In this document: positions 51,574 through 61,612 of the stretch, one piece after another
Layout of the letters: every line of letters begins with the position of its first letter
How positions within the stretch are numbered: the first letter of the stretch is position 1
DNA from: Pelagihabitans pacificus
GTDB taxonomy: Bacteria; Bacteroidota; Bacteroidia; Flavobacteriales; Flavobacteriaceae
Length of the DNA: 64,000 nucleotides
Direction: 5' to 3'
NCBI RefSeq assembly: GCF_009371985.2
Contig: NZ_VIKU02000002.1
Location: 1-64,000 of the forward strand
Program-made: the position numbers and the translations under genes
Notes under the pieces: generated by a model
What the model was told of the DNA's origin: nothing
What the model saw: the letters and a program-made list of their open reading frames with translations, nothing else
The model's database searches: none

Positions 51574-54017
51574 CAAGCTTGGGGTTTTCCCCCTTTTTCC
51601 TTTGACCTCCAAAATGAATATCCTATGCCGGCCAAAGCTATTAGTCCCAACAATATGGAGCTGGCCAAGGTAATTTTGCTTCCCGTCTCAACTACTTCAG
51701 GCTCGAATTTAAACTCAATGGTATGGGTTCCTTCAGGAACTTCTAAGGCCCGAAGTACATAATTGACTTTAAAATGCTCCTGCCGCCTACCATCGATGTA
51801 CGCGTTCCAACCATTGGCATAGTACATTTCGGAGAAAACCGCAATGCCTGCATTTGCATTCTTGGACGTATAGGTAAGATGATTGGGCTGGTAGTCGGTC
51901 AAGTTTATTGTTGCCGTACTGTCTACCTGAAAGTTAAACCGATTAATGTTGGTGAACTTTTGAGTATTTACTACCGCTTCCCTCTTAGTGTCCAAATTCG
52001 CGAGTTCCTTGATTTCCCCGTCGGCGCTGTTCACTTCAATTAATTTATCTACAAACCATGCATTCCCGTTCGCTTCCGGATTAACGGCAGGGTAGTTCCT
52101 ACCCTCTTCATCCTGTTGTACCACATACTTTACGTTCAACATATTCAAAACGCCCATGTTTCCCTTAAAGATATAAAAGTAGAATAGGTCTTGCATCCCT
52201 GCGGGCTTCGCGGCGTGATATCCGGTAATCGACTGGTGAAAATAAGAGGTGCCTGCCGAATCCCACCCTTCGGCAGGATTGTATACCCGGAAAACGCCGT
52301 CGTCCTGCAGGATTCGCTTATGTAAGGCAGTCTCCGTAAACGGTTGGGACATCTGCCTTTTATTTACAAAACTGTCTTTGTTCACATAGCGTAGGTTAAC
52401 CCCGACCAAATCGAACACAATGAGTGCCCCTAGGGCAATAATGACCACATTCTGCTTTAGTTTTTCTTTGAGATACAACCATAGCAGTCCGGCGGTTAGC
52501 AACACATAAAGGAACGATCGGAAAAGATCGGCATTGTAGACAGCCTTGCGATCCAAAACAATCAAGGAGTACAACTCATTTCCATAGTTGTCGGCAAACA
52601 TTCGATCTCTCGGACCTTCAAAAGAAAACATCCCCTTGACAAGAAACAAGGCAGCTACGAGTCCCAAAACAGCATAGGAGGCGATTTTGACCGCTTTCAT
52701 TTTGTCTTTTTTTGGGATGGAGGCATTGAAAATCGACCCCAATGCCAGAACTCCCAGTATCGGCGCGCATAGTTCCAGGATGACCTGAATCGAAGATACT
52801 GCCCTAAACTTGTCGTACAACGGGAAATAGTCGATCATAAAATCGGTCAAAAGACTGAAATTTTTTCCCCACGAAAGCATTAACGACATCAACACGCCCC
52901 CAAGCAACCACCACTTTGCCCGACCTTTGACCAAAATCAAGCCCAAAATGAACAAGAAAAAGACGATGGCCCCGATATAGGCCGGGCCGGAAGTTCCGGG
53001 TTGGTCTCCCCAATAGGTCGGCACCTGACCGGCGAACTCAAGTGCCCGGTTGCGCGGCAATCCCTGATCGATTAAAAAATCATACGCTTTGGAGTCCTCC
53101 CCTAAGTCCTCAAAGGTAGCTCCGCCGAATAGTCGGGGTACAAATAGATTTAAGGACTCTGCAATACCATAGCTCCATTGCGTGATATATTCTCGGTCGA
53201 GACCTTCGGTGTTTTGCTTTGGTGATCCGTCCGGGTTGATGGTTAACTCCGACTTGCCCCTTGTGCTCCAATCCGCGTACTCTTTGGTCGCCATTAAGCC
53301 TGTTGCGTTTGCGGAAATACCGAGGGTAACCGCTAATAGAAGGATTCCAACAGAAATGCCGAAATGTTTCAGTTGTTTATTTCGAATAGCGTCTACCAAA
53401 TAGGCTACACCGAGAATAAGGACCAGCAACATGAAATAATAGGTCATCTGATAATGATTTGCCCTGATTTCCAAAGCCATTGCAATAGCTGTCAAAACAA
53501 ATCCCCAGAGGTATTTTTTTCTAAAAGTCAATACAATACCCCCCAAAAGCAAAGGTAAGTAGCCAATGGCGTGGGCTTTTGCGTTATGGCCGGCTCCAAA
53601 AATAATGATCAAATACGTTGAAAAACCAAACGCCAAAGCACCGAGTATTGCCAGACGATAATCTACCTTTAGGCAACACAAGAGAATATAAAAGCCAATA
53701 AAATATAAAAAGAGATAATCGGCCGGCCTCGGAAGAAAACGGATCAGGTTATCCAGTTTCTTAATGTAGTCATGGGGATAGTAGGCCCCCAGTTGATAGG
53801 TCGGCATGCCCCCGAAGGCACTATTGGTCCAGTAGGGTTCCTCCCCAGTTCTTTTTCTAAAATCGTTTTGTTCCTTTGCCATGCCCGTATACTGGACGAT
53901 ATCGGGTTGATTCAGAACCTTTCCGCCTAGCACTGGATGAAAGTAGGCCAAGGCGACAATGACAAAAAAAACGGCTGCAAAAAAATGAACAAAGAACGCT
54001 TTTAAACCGGTTTTCAT
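51573..54017 (-). CDS. YfhO-family membrane protein
   Basis: 814 aa with about 12 membrane helices in the first 550 residues (FFVHFFAAVFFVIVALAYF, YLFLYFIGFYILLCC, and so on), a periplasmic loop region with PTYQLGAYYP and a beta-rich C-terminal domain (WDSAGTSYFHQSITGYHAAKPAGMQD...VPEGTHTIEFKFEPEVVETG). A terminal helix is at about 785-805. YfhO proteins relate to GT-C type glycosyltransferases and are involved in lipoteichoic or polysaccharide glycosylation in other bacteria. Here the partner genes are a GT4 enzyme and a flippase, so a role in modifying an envelope glycan is likely. Confidence 0.9.
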   Translation of the reverse strand: MKTGLKAFFVHFFAAVFFVIVALAYFHPVLGGKVLNQPDIVQYTGMAKEQNDFRKRTGEEPYWTNSAFGGMPTYQLGAYYPHDYIKKLDNLIRFLPRPADYLFLYFIGFYILLCCLKVDYRLAILGALAFGFSTYLIIIFGAGHNAKAHAIGYLPLLLGGIVLTFRKKYLWGFVLTAIAMALEIRANHYQMTYYFMLLVLILGVAYLVDAIRNKQLKHFGISVGILLLAVTLGISANATGLMATKEYADWSTRGKSELTINPDGSPKQNTEGLDREYITQWSYGIAESLNLFVPRLFGGATFEDLGEDSKAYDFLIDQGLPRNRALEFAGQVPTYWGDQPGTSGPAYIGAIVFFLFILGLILVKGRAKWWLLGGVLMSLMLSWGKNFSLLTDFMIDYFPLYDKFRAVSSIQVILELCAPILGVLALGSIFNASIPKKDKMKAVKIASYAVLGLVAALFLVKGMFSFEGPRDRMFADNYGNELYSLIVLDRKAVYNADLFRSFLYVLLTAGLLWLYLKEKLKQNVVIIALGALIVFDLVGVNLRYVNKDSFVNKRQMSQPFTETALHKRILQDDGVFRVYNPAEGWDSAGTSYFHQSITGYHAAKPAGMQDLFYFYIFKGNMGVLNMLNVKYVVQQDEEGRNYPAVNPEANGNAWFVDKLIEVNSADGEIKELANLDTKREAVVNTQKFTNINRFNFQVDSTATINLTDYQPNHLTYTSKNANAGIAVFSEMYYANGWNAYIDGRRQEHFKVNYVLRALEVPEGTHTIEFKFEPEVVETGSKITLASSILLGLIALAGIGYSFWRSKEKGGKPQA

Positions 54018-54061
54018 AGGTTTTTTTAAGGTAGTTGGTTAGGTGAGTTCTACAAAAGCAA

Positions 54062-54325
54062 TCAATCGATTTCCTCGAAGTCGATATATTCCCCAACGTC
54101 TTGGGAGGAATCCTTTTTCCTTGTTTTCTTCTTTTCTATGATAATGTCACCTTGCTGTTCCCCGTTTGCGGAATTAAAATCGGCAAACTCCCCAAAACGC
54201 TCCCGAAAATGCTCTTCGGTCTTTTTGGCGGCATACCCGAATATTTTTGGTGCAAACATGCGTACCAAAATCTTGAAAAGGTAATAAACCAGCAAGATGA
54301 TCAGTAGTGTCTTTAAAAAAGCCAT
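54062..54325 (-). CDS. DUF4834 small membrane protein
   Basis: 87 aa. One membrane helix at about 4-20 (LKTLLIILLVYYLFKILV), then RMFAPKIFGYAAKKTEEHFRERFGEF and an acidic end with KKKTRKKDSSQDVGEYIDFEEID. This is the DUF4834 pattern of Bacteroidota. It sits 44 bp upstream of YfhO and is the first gene of the DUF4834-YfhO-GT-flippase operon. Function unknown. Confidence 0.85.
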   Translation of the reverse strand: MAFLKTLLIILLVYYLFKILVRMFAPKIFGYAAKKTEEHFRERFGEFADFNSANGEQQGDIIIEKKKTRKKDSSQDVGEYIDFEEID

Positions 54326-54488
54326 AATATTTTCCCTTTAATATATCAAAAGTACGATTCTCACGTTTTAAACATAAGGCAAAAGTCTTAAAAATATAAT
54401 AAAACCAGGTATAGCGGGCCGTCAGCAGATTCCCCGCATACATTTTCGATAGTTTTCGAACCGGTTGCCAAACAATAGTCTCAAAGTA

Positions 54489-55571
54489 ATGAAGAAAGTA
54501 ATTCGTCTATTTCTTGTTGTTCTTCCCTTTATAGGATTTGCACAATATACCGATGTCATCAACTCGAACCGACCAGGGCTTTCAGTAAGTGCCTACGCAG
54601 TAGGCAAGAACGTGATACAGTTAGAGGCGGGAGTTTTATTCGAACAACGGGATCATTCACTTTTGAATACCCAGAGCAACATATTCGGCGGAGATATCTC
54701 ATTGCGGTACGGACTGCTATTCGAGCAATTGGAGATTAACTGGGAGGGTACCTTTCAAAATCAAAATATCACCTACGGAAACCTAGGTTTCAGCGATAAC
54801 CTTACGGATTTTTCGAGAAATAGGCTTGGTCTTAAATATTTAATCTATGACCATTACAAGAATCCGGAACGGAACAAACCCAATTTATATAGCTGGAAGG
54901 CCAATTACGGTTTCAAGTGGAAAAACTTGATTCCCTCCATATCCATTTATGGAGGTACTACCCTTAATTTAGGGGATAATCCATTTTATGTCGGGGATCC
55001 CACTGTAACCTATAGGGCTATGGTCGCCACCCAGAGTAGACTCACGCCACGATTCGTTTTAATATCGAACATCGCCTATGACCGGATAAGTAGTGATTTC
55101 CCCGAGCTTAGCTATTTGATTTCCCTTTCCCATGGTTTTCGGAACCCAAAGTGGAGCATCTTCGTAGAACATCAAGGTATTGACAGCGATCGATATTCGG
55201 ACCTACTTTTACGGGGAGGGGTGGCACACCTGTTCACCGACCATTTTCAGGCAGACATTCATCTGGGTGCCAGTTTCAAAAATACCCCGTCCAGAATATT
55301 TGTATCGGCGGGAGGGTCCTACCGTTTGGATTTTCATAAGGACAAGGTTATTTCCATCGATGAGCAAAAGGCTGGTGAAAATGGTGGTTCCATCAAGAGG
55401 AACTCCATGAAGAAAAAGACAAAGAACGAAAGGAAAAAAGCAAAAAAAGATGGTTCCGGTGCGGAGGATATTGATTTGGGACCATCCAAAAAACAACTTC
55501 GGAAATTGAGGAAAGAAGAGCGAAAGAAACTAAAGAATCAAAAGAAAGACAACGGGGCCATCGATTTTTAA
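54489..55571 (+). CDS. Outer-membrane beta-barrel-type protein (MetA-transporter-like) with Lys-rich tail
   Basis: 360 aa from ATG 54489 (MKKVIRLFLVVLPFIGFAQ signal peptide); an upstream in-frame TTG at 54465 exists. Residues about 25-280 have alternating hydrophobic/aromatic strands (INSNRPGLSVSAYAVGKNVIQLEAGVLFE, SLRYGLLFEQLEINWEG, NRLGLKYLIYD) matching the putative transporter of the phenol-degradation MetA-like group. Residues about 300-360 are an extra Lys/Glu-rich, highly charged tail (KKKTKNERKKAKKDGSG...KKQLRKLRKEERKKLKNQKKD), which is unusual for an outer-membrane barrel and may be periplasmic or cytosol-like disordered. Substrate unknown. Confidence 0.82.
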   Translation: MKKVIRLFLVVLPFIGFAQYTDVINSNRPGLSVSAYAVGKNVIQLEAGVLFEQRDHSLLNTQSNIFGGDISLRYGLLFEQLEINWEGTFQNQNITYGNLGFSDNLTDFSRNRLGLKYLIYDHYKNPERNKPNLYSWKANYGFKWKNLIPSISIYGGTTLNLGDNPFYVGDPTVTYRAMVATQSRLTPRFVLISNIAYDRISSDFPELSYLISLSHGFRNPKWSIFVEHQGIDSDRYSDLLLRGGVAHLFTDHFQADIHLGASFKNTPSRIFVSAGGSYRLDFHKDKVISIDEQKAGENGGSIKRNSMKKKTKNERKKAKKDGSGAEDIDLGPSKKQLRKLRKEERKKLKNQKKDNGAIDF

Positions 55572-55672
55572 TAGTACCCTTTCAAAAATATCATAAACTT
55601 CCCCAAAATTGGCAAAGCTAATTTCATGCTCTTGCCAAATATCGCTAATATTGACCAGAGAAATTCTATTCA

Positions 55673-56794
55673 ATGGTCACCCTAAAAGAAGCTATTACCA
55701 AATCGGATTTAAAGACGTTTGTAAAGTTTCCGTTTTCCTTATATAAAGATTCCCCTTATTGGGTACCGCCGATTATCTCGGACGAGGTACAAACATTCGA
55801 CAAGACTGTAAATCCCGCATTCAAGAATGCGGATGCGTGGTTTTTTCTGGCTTATAAAGACGGGGTATTGGCAGGACGTATCGTGGCCATCATCAACTGG
55901 GTCGAAGTAAAGGAACAACAAGTCGCAAAAATGCGTTTTGGTTGGTTTGATTTTATCGATGACACCGAAGTGTCCGAAGCGTTATTGAACAAAGTGATCG
56001 AGCTTGGAAAACGGCATCGGCTCGCTTTTGTGGAAGGTCCGGTAGGATTCACAAATTTAGACAAAGCCGGAGTACTTACGGAAGGATTCAACCATATCGG
56101 AAGCATGGTAACTTGGTACAACCACGCCTATTATGTAAAGCATTATGAACGCCTGGGATTTAAAAAGGAAAAAGGATATGTCGAAAATAAATTCCCCAAA
56201 AGCAACGCGGATCCGGCCCTTTTTACAAAAATGAACAATTTGATTAAAAAGCGATATAAGCTTAGGGAAATCAATTTTACAAAGACCAAAGAGGTATTGT
56301 CGATGGCAGATCAAATGTTCGACCTTTTTAATGAGACCTATGCCAAATTGCCTACCTTCATTCCCATTTCCGATATACAGAAAGAATATTTTAAGAAGAA
56401 ATACCTAAGTCTAATCAATCCGGAGTACATCAAGTTCATAGCCGATGAGCAGAACAAGCTCATCGCCTTCGCCATAGTGATGCCATCGTTCTCAAAAGCA
56501 CTGCAAAAGGCAAAGGGAAAATTGTTTCCATTCGGTTTCTATCATCTCTTAAAGGCCAAAAAATACAATAAAGACGTCTATTTTTATCTGATCGGTATTC
56601 ATCCCAATTATCAGCACAAAGGCGTTACCGCCATTATCTTCAACGAGTACTACAAAACCTTTTCGGAAAAAAATATCGAAATTTGCTACCGAACCCCTGA
56701 GTTAGAGGAAAATTTGGCCATCCGCCAGATGTGGAAACATTTTAATCCCGTCATTTATAAGCGACGGGCCACCTACAGGAAGGATTTGGGATAA
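55673..56794 (+). CDS. GNAT-fold acyltransferase-like protein, function unknown
   Basis: 373 aa. Two GNAT-like halves: first FKNADAWFFLAYKDGVLAGRIVAIINW...VEGPVGFTNLDKAGVLTEGF; second EYIKFIADEQNKLIAFAIVMPSF...VYFYLIGIHPNYQHKGVTAIIFNEYYKTF, which has the Q/R-x-x-G acetyl-CoA loop (QHKGVT). The ending ICYRTPELEENLAIRQMWKHFNPVIYKRRATYRK is conserved. No signal peptide, so cytosolic. Neighbours the PLP acyltransferase gene. Some annotations name such proteins as GTP cyclohydrolase; I see no support for that. Confidence 0.8.
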   Translation: MVTLKEAITKSDLKTFVKFPFSLYKDSPYWVPPIISDEVQTFDKTVNPAFKNADAWFFLAYKDGVLAGRIVAIINWVEVKEQQVAKMRFGWFDFIDDTEVSEALLNKVIELGKRHRLAFVEGPVGFTNLDKAGVLTEGFNHIGSMVTWYNHAYYVKHYERLGFKKEKGYVENKFPKSNADPALFTKMNNLIKKRYKLREINFTKTKEVLSMADQMFDLFNETYAKLPTFIPISDIQKEYFKKKYLSLINPEYIKFIADEQNKLIAFAIVMPSFSKALQKAKGKLFPFGFYHLLKAKKYNKDVYFYLIGIHPNYQHKGVTAIIFNEYYKTFSEKNIEICYRTPELEENLAIRQMWKHFNPVIYKRRATYRKDLG

Positions 56795-56906
56795 TTTTTT
56801 TCATCCTGACAAACATGCAGAAATTTCAAATTCCACCACAACGAAAGTCGTGATGGAATCTGTAATTATCCCTTTCTAAAAAAACATAACTTTCGTTGGC
56901 CTTCGT

Positions 56907-58166
56907 TTATTCTCCCATTGCGGCTGCAACTGCGGCTGAAAGTCTTTTGTAGGTACCATTGACCAATCGTTCCCGAATAGCGGAGAACGCATCAAGCGTC
57001 TCTTTGATATCTTCCATGGTATGGGTTGCGGTCGGAATCATCCTTAGTAGAATCAATCCTTTAGGTATCACTGGGTAAACCACTATAGAACAAAATATTC
57101 CAAAATTTTCCCGAAGATCCTTTACGAGCGCCATCGCTTCGGGTATACTTCCGTTCAAATAAACAGGAGTCACGCAGCTTGACGTAGTACCGATATCAAA
57201 TCCCCGGTCTTTCAGTCCGTTCTGCAAGGCATTGACATTTTCCCAAAGCTTTGCCTTCAGCTCGGGTTGGTTGCGCAACATGTCCAACCGTTTCAACGCG
57301 CCCTTTACGTAAATCATCGGTAGTGATTTTGCAAACATCTGCGAACGAAGGTTGTATTTTAAGTAATCGATGATTTCTTTATCCGCGGCCAAAAAGGCAC
57401 CGATACTGGCCATTGACTTGGCAAAGGTCGCAAAGTACACGTCGATATCGTCCTGAATACCCTGCTCCTCACCTGCTCCGGCACCTGTTTTGCCAAGGGT
57501 CCCAAAACCGTGGGCGTCATCGACCAAAAGTCTAAAATTGTATTTTTTCTTTAGGGCCACGATTTCTTTTAGCTTGCCTTGCTCCCCGCGCATGCCAAAA
57601 ACCCCTTCTGAAATGACAAGAATACCACCTCCGGTCGTTTCCGCCATTTTTGTGGCACGTTCCAAGTTTTTCTCAAGGCTTTCAATATCGTTGTGCTTAA
57701 ACGTAAAACGTTTTCCCATATGAAGTCGTACCCCATCAATGATACAGGCGTGCGAGTCAACGTCGTAGACGATAATATCATCTTTTGAGACCAAGGCATC
57801 GATAGCCGACATGATTCCTTGGTAACCGAAATTGAGTAAATAGGCGGATTCCTTTTGTACAAAATCGGCCAATTCCTGCTCTAGTTGCTCATGATACTTG
57901 GTATGGCCACTCATCATTCTTGCGCCCATGGGATAGGCAGCTCCGTACTCCGCGGCAGCTTCACTATCCACTTTCTTGATTTCCGGTAGGTTGGCCATTC
58001 CCAGATAATCATTGATGCTCCATGTAATCACATCCTTGCCCTGAAATTTCATCCTATTGGAGATGGGACCTTCCAACTTCGGGAAAACGAAATAGCCTTC
58101 CGCCTGGGAAGCCCATTTTCCCAAAGGGCCTTTATTTTCAATGATTCTGTCGAATAAATCTCTCAT
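56907..58166 (-). CDS. PLP-dependent alpha-oxoamine synthase; candidate cysteate acyltransferase
   Basis: 419 aa, AONS/KBL/serine-palmitoyltransferase family. The PLP lysine is K250 in FATFAKSMASIGAF. The cofactor Asp/His motif is VDDAHGFGTLGKTG (about 215-228). The N-terminal stretch LGKWASQAEGYFVFPKLEGPISNRMKFQGKDVITWSINDYLGMANLP is characteristic of a flavobacterial group. Members condense an amino acid with an acyl thioester and release CO2. Next to a cysteine-synthase-like gene, the fitting reaction is cysteate + acyl-ACP to 3-ketocapnine in sulfonolipid synthesis; serine palmitoyltransferase is the main alternative. Cytosolic. Confidence 0.82.
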   Translation of the reverse strand: MRDLFDRIIENKGPLGKWASQAEGYFVFPKLEGPISNRMKFQGKDVITWSINDYLGMANLPEIKKVDSEAAAEYGAAYPMGARMMSGHTKYHEQLEQELADFVQKESAYLLNFGYQGIMSAIDALVSKDDIIVYDVDSHACIIDGVRLHMGKRFTFKHNDIESLEKNLERATKMAETTGGGILVISEGVFGMRGEQGKLKEIVALKKKYNFRLLVDDAHGFGTLGKTGAGAGEEQGIQDDIDVYFATFAKSMASIGAFLAADKEIIDYLKYNLRSQMFAKSLPMIYVKGALKRLDMLRNQPELKAKLWENVNALQNGLKDRGFDIGTTSSCVTPVYLNGSIPEAMALVKDLRENFGIFCSIVVYPVIPKGLILLRMIPTATHTMEDIKETLDAFSAIRERLVNGTYKRLSAAVAAAMGE

Positions 58167-58306
58167 CCGTTGGTTTTATTTTGTGCAAAAATAGCTAATT
58201 TTCAGATAGTTTTAACAGGCGGTCGCCCGAGTTTTTGAACAGCACGTTGTGAACAACAACATAGCAATGACAGATTGCCACTGCTTTTGAAGTAATTTCT
58301 TGTTGG

Positions 58307-59347
58307 TTATCGAACGACCTGGACTTTGGGGGTCTCTTCTACAGTGCTGTCATTTAAAAACCCTTGGGCTTCCATCCATTCATCACTGTATATTTTGCTC
58401 ATATAGCGTGATCCGTGATCCGGAAAAATGGCCACTACATTACTTTTGTCGTCAAAAACACCTTGTTCGTGCAATTGTTTAACAGCCTGCATTACGGCAC
58501 CACAGGTATATCCTGCAAATATGCCTTCCGTTTTGGATATTTCCCTAGCCCTATGGGCACTTTCCTCATCGGATACCTTAATAAACTCGTCGATGACCTC
58601 GAAATCCGTGGCGGAAGGGATTAAATTCTTTCCAAGACCCTCGATGCGATAGGGATAAATTTCATTGGAATCGAATTCCCCGGTCTCATGATATTTTTTC
58701 AAAACGCTTCCAAAGGCGTCTACTCCGATAATCTTGATTTCCGGATTCTGCTCCTTTAGATAGCGTGCCGTACCGGAAATAGTACCTCCGGTGCCACTAC
58801 AGGCTACCAAATGGGTGATTTCCCCATTGGTCTGTTCCCATATCTCAGGGCCCGTAGATTTGTAGTGTGCATCGGTATTCAGCTCGTTAAAATATTGGTT
58901 GATGTAAATACTGCCCTTGGTCTCTTCATGAAGCCTTTTCGCAACTTGGTAGTATGACCTTGGGTCATCAGCGCTTACGTGGGCGGGGCACACATAGACC
59001 TTTGCACCCATAGCTCGCAGCATATCTATCTTATCCTGGCTCGATTTCGAGCTTACCGCCAAGATACATTCATACCCTTTGATGATACTCACCATGGCGA
59101 TACTGAAACCCGTATTGCCGGAGGTGGTTTCGATTATCGTGTCTCCTTTGGAAAGGATTCCCTGGCGTTCGGCCTCCTCTATAATGTGGAGGGCAATGCG
59201 GTCTTTTGAGGAATGACCGGGATTTAAGGCTTCTACTTTGGCGTAAAACGTCCCTTTAAAACCGTTGACAATATTTTTCAGTCGAACTAGTGGCGTGTTA
59301 CCGATCAGTGCTAAAATATTGTCGTGCGCCTTATTTTTATTCTGCAT
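58307..59347 (-). CDS. Cysteine-synthase/CBS-like PLP enzyme; candidate cysteate synthase
   Basis: 346 aa from [25 protein letters not shown]; a start 33 nt upstream is possible. Fold-type II PLP enzyme: K48 in NPGHSSKDR, substrate loop [12 protein letters not shown] (about 73-82) and phosphate loop GTGGTISG (185-192). The sequence is closer to cystathionine-beta-synthase-like catalytic domains ([11 protein letters not shown]) than to classical CysK. It is 140 bp upstream of the alpha-oxoamine synthase. If cysteate is made from an O-activated serine or cysteine with sulfite, this enzyme is the natural candidate; cysteine synthesis is the simpler alternative. Cytosolic. Confidence 0.85.
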   Translation of the reverse strand: MQNKNKAHDNILALIGNTPLVRLKNIVNGFKGTFYAKVEALNPGHSSKDRIALHIIEEAERQGILSKGDTIIETTSGNTGFSIAMVSIIKGYECILAVSSKSSQDKIDMLRAMGAKVYVCPAHVSADDPRSYYQVAKRLHEETKGSIYINQYFNELNTDAHYKSTGPEIWEQTNGEITHLVACSGTGGTISGTARYLKEQNPEIKIIGVDAFGSVLKKYHETGEFDSNEIYPYRIEGLGKNLIPSATDFEVIDEFIKVSDEESAHRAREISKTEGIFAGYTCGAVMQAVKQLHEQGVFDDKSNVVAIFPDHGSRYMSKIYSDEWMEAQGFLNDSTVEETPKVQVVR

Positions 59348-59413
59348 GTAGGTTGTTTTCGTTAATCTTGAAATTAACAAAATTGACAGGGCAAAATTAC
59401 TATTTTTTTTGAA

Positions 59414-61552
59414 TTAGTCGGTTTTTCCTTCCAAATCAAGTAGAAAGGCGTATTCCTTGGCCACTTCCTTGAGCGATTCGAAACGACCGGAGGCCCCACC
59501 ATGACCCGCCTCCATATTAATATCAAACAGCAATAGGTTATCGTCGGTTTTAAGTTCCCGCAGTTTGGCTACCCATTTTGCAGGTTCGAAATACTGCACC
59601 TGGGAGTCATGCAAACCGGTGGTCACCAACATATTCGGATAGGCCTTGGCGGCCACATTGTCATAGGGCGAGTACGATTTCATATAATCGTAGTACTCCT
59701 TTTCGTTCGGATTGCCCCATTCATCATATTCTCCGGTTGTCAAAGGAATGGAATCGTCCAACATGGTCGTCACCACATCCACAAAAGGCACTTGGGCCAC
59801 TATCCCATTGTACAATTCAGGCGCCATATTCACGACCGCGCCCATCAAAAGCCCACCCGCAGAACCACCCATGGCATATAGATGCTCCGGGCTGGTATAT
59901 TCCTCGGAAATCAAAAACTTTGAGCAATCGACAAAATCGGTAAAGGTATTTTTCTTTTTTAACAATTTTCCGTCTTCGTACCACGGTCTGCCGAGATACT
60001 GCCCTCCGCGAATATGGGCCAACGCGTATACAAATCCACGGTCTAGCAGGCTCAATCGTACGGATGAAAAATAAGGATCGATCGTAGCCCCATAGGAGCC
60101 ATAGGCATATTGTAATATCGGGGTGTTTTTATCAAGGGGGGTGTCTTTATGGTATACTAGGGAGATGGGCACCTTTACCCCATCACGGGCCGTCGCCCAA
60201 ACCCTTTTTTCACGGTAATTATCTTTATGAAACTTTCCGCCCAACACCTCCTGCTCTTTTTTCACCTCTTTCTCCATGGTCTTCATATTGAAATCAATAG
60301 TAGAACTCGGGGTTGTCATCGAATTATAGGCATATCGCAAAATTTCGGTGTCGAAATCGGGGTTGGTGCTTACATAAGCCGTGTAGGTTTCGCTTTCAAA
60401 GGGCAGGTAGTAACTATCGTTGTCGTCCCACCGAACTATTTTCAACTTATTCAGTCCGTTTTCGCGTTCCGAAAGGACATAAAATTCCTTAAAAATCGTT
60501 AGGTCCTCTAGTAAAACATCCTCTCTGTGGGGTATAAACTCCTCCCAGTTTTCAGCATTTGTGTTGTCCAAGTGCACTTTCATTAATTTGAAGTTGGTTG
60601 CACCGTCTTTGTTGGTCAATACATAAAAATGGTCATCGTAATGGGAAATCGAGTATTCGAGCCCTCTTTCCCTTGGCGAAAAAACCTGAAAAGTACCGTT
60701 TGGGTCGCTGGCCTTTAAAATCTGGAATTCGGAAGTCAATGTACTGTACGAACCAATAACGATGTATTTTTTTGATTTGGTCTTGTAGACATAGGTACCG
60801 AAGGTTTCATCCTCTTCATTAAATACCAATTCGTCGGCACTCTCCGGAGTACCAAGAACATGTTTGTAGATCTTATCGGCGCGGAGCGTTACCGGGTCTT
60901 TTTTGGTGTAAAAAAGTGTCTTGTTATCGTCTGCCCAGACAGCGCCGCCAGTGGTGTTGTCGATTTTATCGTCGTATACTTCCCCCGTTGACAAATTTTT
61001 GATTTGGAGTGTGTACTGTCTTCTAGAAACGGTATCGACCCCAAAAGCAGCCAATTCGTTGTTAGGGCTTATCGAGAGTCCCCCGAGGTTAAAGAATTCA
61101 TGACCCACGGACATTTCATTTCCGTTGAACATGATTTCTTCTTCCGCATCCAACGTTTCTTTTTTTCGGGAGTATATAGGGTATTGTTGACCTGTTTCAA
61201 AGCGGGTAATGTACCAATAGCCGTTATTCTTGTAGGGTACCGAAGTATCGTCCTCCTTGATTCTGGACTTCATTTCCTCGAACAGGGCGGTCTGGAAATC
61301 ATTTGTATGTTCGGTCATCTTTTGATAGTAGGCATTTTCTGCCTCCAGATGGGAGATAACTTCGGGATTTTCGCGATCGTTCATCCAATAATAGTCATCC
61401 GTCCGGACATCACCGTGTTTTTCCAATTCTTTCGGTTGCTTTTTGGCAACAGGTGCTGGAATCTGGGTCATTTCGTTTTCATGGTTTTTACAGGAAGCCG
61501 CAAAAGTAAGGCATCCTAAAATAACGGCTACAATTTTTTGGCTACGGTTCAT
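59414..61552 (-). CDS. S9-family oligopeptidase B-like prolyl peptidase, lipoprotein
   Basis: 712 aa. The signal MNRSQKIVAVILGCLTFAASC has a lipobox Cys about residue 21, unlike cytosolic oligopeptidase B. The beta-propeller (about 60-430) begins KHGDVRTDDYYWMNDRENPEV. The alpha/beta-hydrolase part contains RGGQYLGRPWYEDGKLLKKKNTF and the triad S564 (GGSAGG), D649 (GLHDSQV) and H684 (EAGHGG). Cleaves short peptides after basic residues or proline. Predicted periplasmic or outer-membrane-bound. 66 bp upstream of the cysteine-synthase-like gene, so possibly one transcript. Confidence 0.92.
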   Translation of the reverse strand: MNRSQKIVAVILGCLTFAASCKNHENEMTQIPAPVAKKQPKELEKHGDVRTDDYYWMNDRENPEVISHLEAENAYYQKMTEHTNDFQTALFEEMKSRIKEDDTSVPYKNNGYWYITRFETGQQYPIYSRKKETLDAEEEIMFNGNEMSVGHEFFNLGGLSISPNNELAAFGVDTVSRRQYTLQIKNLSTGEVYDDKIDNTTGGAVWADDNKTLFYTKKDPVTLRADKIYKHVLGTPESADELVFNEEDETFGTYVYKTKSKKYIVIGSYSTLTSEFQILKASDPNGTFQVFSPRERGLEYSISHYDDHFYVLTNKDGATNFKLMKVHLDNTNAENWEEFIPHREDVLLEDLTIFKEFYVLSERENGLNKLKIVRWDDNDSYYLPFESETYTAYVSTNPDFDTEILRYAYNSMTTPSSTIDFNMKTMEKEVKKEQEVLGGKFHKDNYREKRVWATARDGVKVPISLVYHKDTPLDKNTPILQYAYGSYGATIDPYFSSVRLSLLDRGFVYALAHIRGGQYLGRPWYEDGKLLKKKNTFTDFVDCSKFLISEEYTSPEHLYAMGGSAGGLLMGAVVNMAPELYNGIVAQVPFVDVVTTMLDDSIPLTTGEYDEWGNPNEKEYYDYMKSYSPYDNVAAKAYPNMLVTTGLHDSQVQYFEPAKWVAKLRELKTDDNLLLFDINMEAGHGGASGRFESLKEVAKEYAFLLDLEGKTD

Positions 61553-61612
61553 AGAAAGGAATTTATGCGCAATTTACTAATTTAGCTACCGTAATAATTA
61601 AAAATAACGAGT

